From Cyathus striatus (Eukaryota; Basidiomycota; Agaricomycetes; Agaricales; Nidulariaceae): 64,000 nt of DNA. Numbering within the stretch: the stretch's first letter is position 1; each line of letters begins with the position of its first letter. The notes below the pieces were generated by a model. The model searched no databases, was not told the origin of the DNA, and was given only the letters and a program-made list of their open reading frames with translations. The stretch lies in NCBI GenBank assembly GCA_025738555.1, contig JAOVFP010000010.1, positions 1,240,001 to 1,304,000 on the forward strand. Direction: 5' to 3'. The translations under genes and the position numbers were made by a program. This document shows positions 37,543 through 46,764 of this stretch, in pieces.

Positions 37543-37914
37543 TGTTAGCGACAGACGAGCAAAATACTCGAAGCCGAACTTAAACACTTGAACGTGAGAG
37601 AGATATGAGTCTTATTGCTAATCTGGAATAAACTAGCACAAGAATAACGAACTACTAACTAGAAAGACCGTATTTATAGAAAGAACCATGAAGTAATCGC
37701 ATGTACATTAACCTACACTACAACGCATGTTACTGTGCTTCTACATTAAGAACTCATGTAATACGTATGGCCGAACTGTGCAATTGTGCCCACAGTTATG
37801 ATGAGTAACGTATGTTGATACGCATGGTGTTCGCATTGCAGGTCATGTGACTATCACATGACATAGATAAGATATGATTAGATAAAAGATTAGATAAATG
37901 ACGAAATCCTAACA
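37543..37914. mobile_element. Solo LTR, 372 bp
   Basis: It starts TGTTAG and ends CTAACA, and is flanked by a perfect 5-bp direct repeat CTTGG (37,538-37,542 and 37,915-37,919), as left by an LTR retrotransposon after recombination between its LTRs. No internal coding region remains. Confidence 0.85.
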
Positions 37915-37919
37915 CTTGG

Positions 37920-39299
37920 GTTGTGGATTGCTGGTGAGTAAAGCTCCCAATTATTGTCACATATCCTAGTCATTCATTACATTTCACAGTGAATGACATC
38001 GTATTTGACTCATGAAACTTCAAAGTATGAGCCTTTGTAGTATTAGCTCCGGTATGTCGATTATGCTGGAGACTTGTGGGGATAGTAGGTATAGACATGT
38101 AAACTTAGCTTGGTAGTCATAGTATTATGTATTTAGATTAAATATATTATCGTTCTTCTATGTATTGCATGAGGGAATTAAAGAATTAATAAACATACAA
38201 AATTGACCACATACTGCCAAATTTTGACCGTGACTTGACTTATACATGACTACTTGGCAACTACTAGAGAACTCGAGACTGACTATTCATTGTATATGTA
38301 AGACTACTCGATACCGAGTATTGACTACCTAAAAATATCTGTAGTCATCAAAAAGTCAAAATTGCATAAAATTTTGGACACCTTAGTCACCATTTGCTCA
38401 ATTGTGACATTCAGATGACTAAACCCAGACTAAACAATATCACCAGTTCACCAGAAAGATCTACAAACTTGTCAAGGCATGCTAAGAACGTGAAAAGAAT
38501 AACAGTGTTGCATTATATACATTGAAGAGTTAGTCTTGTTCCCATTCGATGCTTTAAAGAGGGAGTTGAAGAGGTATAGAGGCTCGAAGGAATGATTCTG
38601 ATCACAAGTGTGTGACAGTACTAGTCACGGCCATCACATACATTGTGGCTTGCTTCCTGCACGGAATTGAGTGACAAAGGGACATAAGCTGCTGGTACAC
38701 ATACAATGTAGTAACAGTAACGAAGAAGGGTGGTAATACTAGAGGGATGGAAATTGATGGCATACGTAGTCTCACATACAGGTCACAACAATTCAGAACA
38801 AGCATCAGCCAATCAGGTTGAGATCTTATACAAGATCCTCAAATTACCATATCCGGCGGTTCAAAGGTCCCTAATACCCAACTACCTTAAAAGGTAGTGG
38901 GAATTAATAATGCCAACAGTTGAGTATTGCAGTCAAATATATAAGTGCATATTGCTTAGTTCTGGCTATAATAATAAGTATAGCATGTAATATTGGCTAA
39001 CCCCAAGCTGCAATATCTACAGCTGGCTCATCAAGCTCATCATAACTAAAATGTAGAACATACTCTGTCTTGTTATGTCAACCCCAATGGGGATGCAATG
39101 AGCACCACATGGTACATATCAGTTAGTTGAGTGTCATTGACCAAGCTATATTGGTTACAACAAAATTAATGCTATTGCATATATTATGTACTGACTGGCT
39201 CTAAACATCTAACTAATGTAAAATCAGGATCATAAATTTATGAAGAAAAAGATACACACTGTCTTAAAATACCCTACTGTTTAAATTACTTCTAAGTAT
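37920..39299. other. Intergenic
   Basis: No gene recognised. CCCAACTACCTTAAAAGG near 38,878 begins a 28-bp palindromic stretch that recurs near 63,137. Confidence 0.4.
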
Positions 39300-39650
39300 A
39301 TGCATACTTAGGACTTCCAACTGCACTAGAAGGGCTATGGTACATCTGCACTTGGAATGTAATATCTACCATCCATCCATAATGAACTAAATCTTTCAAT
39401 ATGGATACACTCAAAATACATGAGCTTGCATGATAGGACTCAGCATATGAAACAGATATTGCAATTCATTTTAATATACTTTATATTTTTAAATTCACTA
39501 ACAATTTTAAAAAAATCTGAAACTACTCTCTAATGCCCCTTGGATCCTAGGCAGGTGGCTACAGCCAAATGCAGCCAATCCACATACAACTTAGCAAGAG
39601 TGACTTTTCCACTGAGCCAGTGGAACTACAACACAGCTCTAGCAAACCAA
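39300..39650 (-). repeat. Dispersed copies of the tRNA-like module
   Basis: CCAACTGCACTAGAAGGGCT at about 39,316 with the following GGTACATCTGCAC matches the module near 17,415. CTTAGCAAGAGTG..CACTGAGCCAGTGG at about 39,590 matches the module near 17,045. These show the module family is not confined to the duplicated unit. Confidence 0.5.
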
Positions 39651-39743
39651 CTTAGTTTAGCTGCCACCAGATTAAAACTGAGGAGTCAGTGCTTTCTATT
39701 TCACACATCACTAAACTTGATCATGACCCAGATGCAATGTGAA

Positions 39744-41114
39744 TGTTACATACTGATTCTCTTCCTACTGAGAAACAGATGTGAAGATGCCTGGAGGGTG
39801 CAAGAGAACTGTAATGGAAACCCGAAGTAAGTACAGGTGCAGAATGTAGAGCAGGAGTGCAGAAAAGAACTGTGGCTTCAGCTTATGTGCTGCACCACCT
39901 GGATATCCTCAGGGAATGGTTTGTATTTCATGGAAGATGATATACAATGAAAGGAAATGTTCCAGAGTATGAGAGGAGGCTTTGCCACTACACTAGGCAG
40001 TGGGAGAGAAACCTGAAGGAAAACCCAGAGCAGGTTTTGGAACTTAAGTGTAGGAAGAAGTGTATGAAGTTGATACAAATACTAAAGACTACTTAGTACA
40101 TCTGGAAGACTATATATACTAAGTAGAAACCTGTAGGTATGAAGGTGGAAGTATAATACCAAGTATAAGTCAAAGGGATAGGTAGAATATAAAAGCTGGG
40201 CAAAGCAGAGTAGGGGTGCAAATGACACATTCAGAATGAAGAATAAGGAACTAAACTGTTACACTTTTTCCATCTCAACCCCACCAGACTATCTCTTTTT
40301 CACGTGACCCTTCTATTTATATCTTTTTACTTACTCATCCCATTCTATTTATAAGTATGTACTTACTCATCATCCCTGACTCCACTCCTCTGGTTTGTCA
40401 TACTACGAGCATGGACTTCTCTTATCTCCTCGGACTTGCTTACAGATCTGCTGCACATTCTATTTATAGACCTCTGCCAAGTCATGGCAAGTCATGGACT
40501 TATTTATAGCTACATACTCTTACTCGCATGGACCACACTTCCTTTGTATAAATAGCACATGTATTCCAATCAAGCTTCTTCAGCTTGATCTTAGTTTAGC
40601 TATCATCCAATATAGCTGGCTAATCCTCTCTATCCTCTTTGAGAACACCTCAGACCCAGAACACCGCTACTTCATTTCCGCTCTTCAAGTGTCACTGAAG
40701 ACACTGCAAGTCCATTAGTGTATAACTTACGTTATAACTGTTTAGACTTTGACTTTGTCATACAACTTACAAGTGTAGTGACAAGTCACGTGACTATTGG
40801 ATCACAAGATTAGAAAGACATCACGAGACCAGCTCAGATCGTAACATAAACTACAAAGGCCATAATGAAATGTACAAGTAGAAATGGAAGAGAGGAGTAA
40901 ACATATAATGATGTGGTGAGGTTGTCATAAGAGAAACTACATATCTGGGATACCTGATAGAAAACCCGACGGGTTCCAGGTATGTTCCTGAGCAGGAACA
41001 TTGGGAAGTGTAAACCTGTAGCAGGTACATTCTGGGAATGGTCCAGGTATGTTGGAAGGTCACATGGGAACCTTTGGTAATGTCAGTATGATGTATCCAG
41101 ACATGGGTGTAACA
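39744..41114. mobile_element. Solo LTR (type A) interrupted by a nested LTR
   Basis: It begins TGTTACATACTGATTC and ends GGGTGTAACA, with an exact 5-bp duplication GTGAA (39,739-39,743 and 41,115-41,119). Its two parts together match the copy at 61,855-62,620 closely. A TATAAAAG box lies near 40,190, suggesting a plus-strand promoter. The 590-bp LTR at 40,257 plus its duplication accounts for the extra length. Confidence 0.88.
40257..40846. mobile_element. Nested solo LTR (type B), 590 bp
   Basis: It begins TGTTACACTTTTTCC and ends GATCGTAACA, with a perfect 5-bp duplication TAAAC (40,252-40,256 and 40,847-40,851) inside the type A LTR. The empty site is visible in the type A copy near 62,360 (GGAACTAATCTACAAAGG). 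A truncated inverse copy is at 27,507-27,812. Confidence 0.88.
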
Positions 41115-41119
41115 GTGAA

Positions 41120-42230
41120 TCCAAATTGTAGACCTAAAAGTTTCACACTTTTATGTCTCTGTTGAGATTACATCATGTGACAGTTGCTTTCTCACATTTG
41201 TCACATTTATATTGTTATTATTAATAATGTTTGCAGCTCAGCTAAGAGCCATGTAGCCACCATAGCTGAGCCAATTTTTAGCCAGCTGTAGCTGTGAGAA
41301 AGGCTAATGGCTTGGGCAGCTAATTTTGCAGTTATGGGGTTAGCCAGGGGATTTCCCTTATTGGAGGTAAACCTGCCTGGCTGGGAATTGCAGAACCACA
41401 TTATGTAATTCATTTACTTCCACTCTGTATATCCTGTTTTTATCCTTGAAAATATGAATGACAGTCTCTGGTTGGTTCTATTGCTATAATTTTAATATCA
41501 ATACATCTGCACTCAACATGTAGATAAATAAAATATATATTTCATAGGTATACAGCTATTTTTCAGCTACTATAAGCTTTTATTTTGCAAACTTCCTAAT
41601 ATATAGATGTAGCTGCAGCTTAGCTGGCCCTAGCTGAGCTGAGCCATAGTCAGCCATTTAACAACACTAGTTCTTATTGTGTCATGTAGTGCTTTGTGTC
41701 ACATCAATTTGTGATATGAGAAGAACAAGTTGATACAAGTTGTTGTAGTGATTACATCTGTGACAAAATTTCATTTATATCACTGTGTGACAACTGTGAT
41801 GAAGGAGTGATTGACAAAGATTATGTCACATATATCACATATCATATATCACATTTATTATTCTATGTGACATGGTGCAAATAAGGGAATACATATTGAT
41901 ATTGTGTGATGATTGTGACAAAGGGGCTTATTCACACAATGTAACAGAATAATATCAAAATGGGTATAATATAATGTGATAATTGCAACATATAAATGGT
42001 ACCACACAACTAAACTATTAGTTCACTGATATTTTTATTGTCATAGTAAGTAAGCACTGCAAGATGTGACAGTACCTCAAAGTATATTATTGTGACATGT
42101 GATCATTGTCATAGTTTTGAGTGAGACTTGCATGAGAGTGTGGAAGAGAATTCTGGGTTGAAGGAAATTCTTAAACAAAGAATTTGCAAGTAAATAGTGT
42201 GTCTGTCTATTCCAAGGTCCTAGTGAGATA
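41120..42230. other. Intergenic, TGTGAC-rich
   Basis: No gene. 41,235-41,660 has repeated AGCTCAGCTAAG/TAGCTGAGC words partly in inverse orientation, and 41,690-42,120 is rich in TGTGACA/TGTCACA words. This may be debris of non-autonomous elements. Confidence 0.4.
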
Positions 42231-42234
42231 ATAA

Positions 42235-42342
42235 AAAGACAAAACCAGTACATGGAAACACAACTGTCAGAACAACAGATAAATGAAGATGAAGATGAAG
42301 CTGAAGCTGATAGAGTTGAAATTGACAGAGTTGATTAAATTG
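42235..42342 (+). pseudogene. C-terminal remnant of a third KDZ-type gene
   Basis: The plus strand encodes KRQNQYMETQLSEQQINEDE and then RVEIDRVD followed by a stop. This parallels the end of the 53,134-55,505 gene (SEQQGDEDG, GVEINRVD, stop). No upstream part is recognisable, so only the acidic tail survives. Confidence 0.75.
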
Positions 42343-43251
42343 TACATATTTGTATGAAATAAATTTAACTGTTTTAAACTGCTTTACTTATATTCTCACC
42401 ACTTAGTTTCAGTATTACCTGCCAGCTTTTATTGCTTCTGCTCTCCACCATAAAAAGCCAGCTCAGGCAGAGTACAGGTTGAGTAAAGTCATAATAGAAG
42501 TTGTCAATCTGTTATATCCATGTCTGGTTACATCATGCTGACATACTGAGAGCACCCACATGACTGACTTATACTTCTGGTCTGTTCCTGGACCTGAACA
42601 GCTATGGGTTTGCACCTGGGTCCTGTTGAGTTTTCTTCAGATATTTTGGATAGCTAGTTTCTCCTATGACTGCTGATAAGACTAACTTTTAGAGTATGTT
42701 TATTTACATAGTTTTAACACCACCAACAAAGAACATAAAGTTTGAGTTAGATTTATATTTAGTTCAAGGGCATAATGTCTTCAAGTATAGTAAAATGAAC
42801 AAGGTATTTAATAGTAGATAATGCAATTGCTTTCAGGTGCTTCCAGAACAGACTTCAGACTTCAGATTTATACTTGGAATCCAATATCAATTTCAGAATG
42901 TACTCTACTGTGAGAATGAAAGTACAGACAGTGCGGTGCTTAAGAAATTCTAAGGTATGTCCAACTACTTATATACTTAATTACATGGCCAGATGGCCAT
43001 AAAGGAAGGGACCCAATTCATGCACTTGTGCAAAATTTGTCATGCCAGGTCACATTCAGTTTCAGACACAGCATTTGGCATTCCTTCAGATTTTCAACCT
43101 GGGAACACAACATGATGAGATGCCACCAATGATTGATGTAATATTGAATTTGTGTTTCACTGCAAACAAGAAATATACTACATTGAATTGATGTTGCGTG
43201 TAAACTATTGATACAGGTGCATTAACTTAAACTTGAGGATTAGCATTTTGG
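42343..43251. other. Intergenic
   Basis: No gene seen. AT-rich DNA that may include the 3' flank of the lost KDZ-type unit. Confidence 0.35.
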
Positions 43252-43530
43252 CAGTAATTTACACTCCCCCAAGAGGTCTGTATGGATCTGTATGGAATCC
43301 ACATGGAATCTGAAAATTCTGTACAGACCTGTACAGACCTGTATAGATACCATACAGAATTTATATGGTGGCTATTATTATTATTAGAGGAGATTATTCT
43401 ATACAGATTTCATACATATTCTGCATGGATTTAGTGTCATGCTTAATGCATAGTGTCACACTCAATGCATAGTATGACACTCAATGCTTAGTATCATGCT
43501 TAATGCATAGTGTCACACTCAATGCAGAGT
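43252..43530. mobile_element. Fragment of the TTTACACT element, inverse orientation
   Basis: It begins CAGTAATTTACACTCCCCC, the reverse complement of the right end of the 8,549-10,117 element, and continues through the CTGTACAGACCTG region into the inverse satellite (TTAATGCATAGTGTCACAC) before breaking off near 43,530. Confidence 0.8.
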
Positions 43531-43798
43531 GTTGATATGCTGGCTTTTAATATACACTCATTTTTCAATTATTATTTCATTTTATTCAACTTCTATATTT
43601 AAATCTGTACAGGGAACCACCCCATGAGTACAAGAGTTGGAACAAGTCCCAAGTTGCCAACTATAGTATTTTCTACAAAATACACTACTAAGGAACAAGT
43701 ACAAGGGCTGGGGTTGAGGCCCATGCCGCCAGCCAAAGTATCTCAGTGATACAAACCAAGAGTATTGGAAGTATATCATATGGGATGTCAGTTCTTTG
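43531..43798. other. Short unassigned segment
   Basis: No recognised gene; a minus-strand open frame overlapping 43,582-43,884 runs into the adjacent element fragment and is not credible as a gene. Confidence 0.35.
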
Positions 43799-44035
43799 GA
43801 GCTCTTTACACTGAGCCATGTGTTCTGTACGGAATCCGTACGGATCCGTGCGGATTCCGAAGATTCCGTACGGAATCCGTGCAAATTCTGTAATTAGTAA
43901 ATTAGCTGGGACTTCACTTTAAATTAGTAATTATTCCGCACGGATTCCTTACGGAATCTGTACGGACTGGTAAATTCCGTACGGAATACGCAGAACTCCG
44001 TAACAAAGACTTACACGGAATCCGTACGGACCTCT
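43799..44035. mobile_element. Left-end fragment of the TTTACACT element
   Basis: GAGCTCTTTACACTGAGCC matches the left end at 8,549. It is followed by dense TCCGTACGGA palindromes up to GGACCTCTTATG. The other end with the GGGGGAGTGTAAAT signature is absent. Confidence 0.78.
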
Positions 44036-44077
44036 TATGTAATCTGTAATTATAATATGTACTTAGTAAAATAACAT

Positions 44078-44162
44078 ACCATAGCGTGAATTGAACCCTT
44101 AGCTTCCCATTGCTTTGTCAGCAAACATATGGCGCGCTAAACCAGCTGAGCCAACACGGCCT
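44078..44162 (-). other. tRNA-like sequence, probably a pseudogene
   Basis: The minus strand starts GGCCGTGTTGGCTCAGCTGG (good A box) and contains GGGTTCAATTC (B-box-like) near its end. CCAT..ATGG could pair as part of an anticodon stem with a long loop. The T arm does not pair and the acceptor pairs only partly, so a working tRNA is unlikely. It could be a SINE head. It abuts the GC-rich island at 44,163. Confidence 0.5.
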
Positions 44163-44612
44163 TTAGACATAACCGCTGGCTATGTCACATGTCATCGCTG
44201 TCACCGGCCGTCGGTGACCGGTAACTGGTGCCGGTGACGCGTCACCGCTGTGCTTCCCACTGTCGATACAGCCCTTCTCACCGTTGTCACTCTCCACCCT
44301 CACCGTTGTCGCCCTCCATTCCCACTACTCGGGCCCCCTCTTCCGCTCTTCACCCTCGCTCATCGCTTCGATCACGCACAGGTCCCCTCTTTCGTCAACA
44401 CGCCTCACGCTCTTCGCTTCGATCAACGCTGCCATCAATGCAGCTGCTCATCAACGTTTGCCGTCGTCTCGCTCGCTGGGTCTTGGGGTACTGCCACATC
44501 GGATCTGGCTGGGGTTAGTTATAACGGGTACGTTCTATATTCATTATTTCTCTATGTCTAATTGCTTTTCTCTTACTAACTTGCCAATGCCGTCCCCCGC
44601 GCTTTCCCCCTC

Positions 44613-45670
44613 CACCTCGTCTCGCAAGTGACGAGGTGTTACGTCTCCTCCCCATTCTCGCACCTCGTCTGGCAAGCGACGAGGTGCCGTTCCGCGCCTT
44701 GCCCCTCCACCTCGTCTCGCAAGTGACGAGGTGTTATGTCTCCTCCCCACCCCCGCACCTCGTCTTGCAAACGACGAGGTGCCGTTCCGCGCCTGCCCCC
44801 TGCACCTCGTCTGGCAAGCGACGAGGTGCGTCTCCTCTCATCCCCTGCACCTCGTCAGGCAAACGACGAGGTGCCGTTCCGCCTTCCCCCTCCACCTCGT
44901 CTGGCAAGTGACGAGGTGCGTCTCTCTACCTCCGCCCTGCACCTCGTCTCGCAAATGACGAGGTGCCGTTCCTCCTCCCCTCCCCTGCACCTCGTCAGGC
45001 AAACGACGAGGTGCCGTTCCGCCTTCCCCCTCCACCTCGTCTGGCAAGTGACGAGGTGCGTCTTCCCTCTTCTCCGCCCTGCACCTCGTCTGGCAAGCGA
45101 CGAGGTGCGTCTCCTCTCCTCCCCTGCACCTCGTCAGGCAAACGACGAGGTGCCGTTCCGCTTCCCCTCCACCTCGTCTGGCAAGTGACGAGGTGCGTCT
45201 CTCTACCTCCGCCCTGCACCTCGTCTCGCAAACGACGAGGTGCCGTTCCTCCTCCCCTCCCCTGCACCTCGTCTCGCAAACGACGAGGTGCCGTTCCTCC
45301 TCCCCTCCCCTGCACCTCGTCAGGCAAACGACGAGGTGCCGTTCCACCTTCCCCCTGCACCTCGTCTGCAAATGACGAGGTGCATCTCTTCACCTCCGCC
45401 CCACACCTCGTCTCACAAGTGACGAGGTGCGTCTTCTCCTCCACCCGCACCTCGTCCCGCAAGTGACGAGGTGCGTCCCTCTCCTCTGCCCTGCACCTCG
45501 TCTTTTGCAAGACGAGGTGCTGTTCTTTCTCCCGCCCTGCACCTCGTCTCGCAAGTGGCGAGGTGCCTTCCCTCTCCCCTCCCCACTGCACCTCGTCTCA
45601 CAAATGACGAGGTGCCGTTCCCCCTCCTCCTCCTCTTCCCCTGCCCTCCTCGTCTCGCAAGTGACGAGGA
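44613..45670. repeat. Array of ~22 hairpins at 43-49 bp spacing
   Basis: The 26-bp core is CACCTCGTC, an 8-bp loop, then GACGAGGTG. Its left edges are at 44,613, 44,661, 44,708, 44,756, 44,803, 44,848, 44,893, 44,940, 44,988, 45,033, 45,082, 45,127, 45,170, 45,217, 45,265, 45,313, 45,358, 45,404, 45,448, 45,494, 45,540 and 45,589, with a degenerate one near 45,646. The 9-bp stem is almost invariant; the loop centre is GCAA in nearly all copies. Spacers of about 17-24 bp are C/T-rich and fall into a few types (CCGTTCC.., CGTCTC..). Long open frames on both strands are a by-product of the repeat. It sits between a tRNA-like sequence and a purine-rich minisatellite. Confidence 0.92.
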
Positions 45671-45689
45671 AGAGCGTCATCCCCCCCTC

Positions 45690-46230
45690 CTCCGCCTCCT
45701 CGGGGAGGAGAGGGGAGAGCGAAGGAAGGGAAGGGGATAGCGAGTGGAGAGGAGGGGATAGCGAGGGGAAGGGATAGCATGGGGAGGGGATAGCGTGGGG
45801 AGGGGATAGCGTGGGGAGGGGACAGCGAGGGAAAGGGAGAGCGAGGGAAAGGGAGAGCGAGGGAAAGGGAGAGCGAGGGAAAGGGAGAGCGAGGGAAAGG
45901 GAGAGCGAGTGAAAGGGAGAGCGAGGGAAAGGGAGAGCGAGGGAAAGGGAGAGCGAGGGGAGGGGAGAGCAACGGGAGAGGACGGGAGAGGAAGAGAGAG
46001 CGGGGAGAGGACAGCGAGGGGAGAGGACAGCGAGGGGAGAGGACGGCGAGGAGAGATGACACGACGGTGTCGCCATTTCACACCGCATCGCGATCTCGCC
46101 GCCGTCCGTGTACCCCGTTGTCGCCCCCCCCCCCCCTTCGACGCCCTCTCCCCTTATTGTGTGCTGCCGCCCGCATACACACATCGTTGCCCCCCCTTCA
46201 GCACTCCCTTTACCTATCGTTGCCTGTAAT
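45690..46230. repeat. Purine-rich minisatellite and C-rich end of the GC island
   Basis: 45,720-46,050 is made of GAGGGAAAGGGAGAGC-like 16-bp units and GGGGATAGCGTGGGGAG units on the plus strand. 46,080-46,230 is C-rich with a run of about 15 C near 46,125. GC content falls abruptly after about 46,230. Confidence 0.85.
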
Positions 46231-46429
46231 TATTATACAGTAGACTACATTACTAATTAGAGTAGAAATCATGTACCGTAAATACTAGAACAATACATAA
46301 ATTTATAATAATCAGTGAGATGTGTGTGCTACAGTGAGAATGACAGAAACTACTTAAATAAATCGATCTCATGCACATTACAGCATGTTTGTTATTGCAT
46401 ATGCTGTCATGTATGAATAGATTACCAGA

Positions 46430-46557
46430 AGGCGATCTCACATTGAAATGTATTTCGAGATCAGATCTCGCATTCAAATGTATTTCGAGATCGGATCTCG
46501 CATTCAAATGTATTTTGAGATCAGATCTCACATTCAAATGTATTTCGCGATCGCACA
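46430..46557. repeat. 33-bp tandem repeat with GAGATC/GATCTC palindromes
   Basis: About four copies of ATTCAAATGTATTTCGAGAT followed by CRGATCTCGC. The CGAGATCNGATCTCG part is a near-perfect palindrome. It lies about 210 bp upstream of the companion gene start and may be the subterminal or promoter region of the KDZ-type unit. Confidence 0.8.
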
Positions 46558-46764
46558 CAGTAAACTTTCCCTTATACTATTTATAGATTAGCTGTGAAAT
46601 CACGATGTCACATACTCAGGAATAAAAATAAATGGTGTGAACATTCTATTGCCTTTAAATCTCCACATGCCTCATTCCTCTTTCTCTCCCTTACCACTAT
46701 CATCACCACTCATCCACCCACATCCACTCAGATCAGAGCTTATCACAACTCACTACAACATACT

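Noticed and set aside
43582..43884. Minus-strand 100-codon gene
   Set aside because: Its start lies in the TCCGTACGGA element fragment and it has no family signature.
44613..45614. A true CRISPR array
   Set aside because: The setting is eukaryotic (introns, fungal transposons), spacers are similar C/T-rich repeats instead of unique sequences, and no cas genes are present.
44228..46229. Open frames of up to 264 codons on both strands
   Set aside because: By-products of the hairpin and GA-rich repeats; products are repeats of the satellite.
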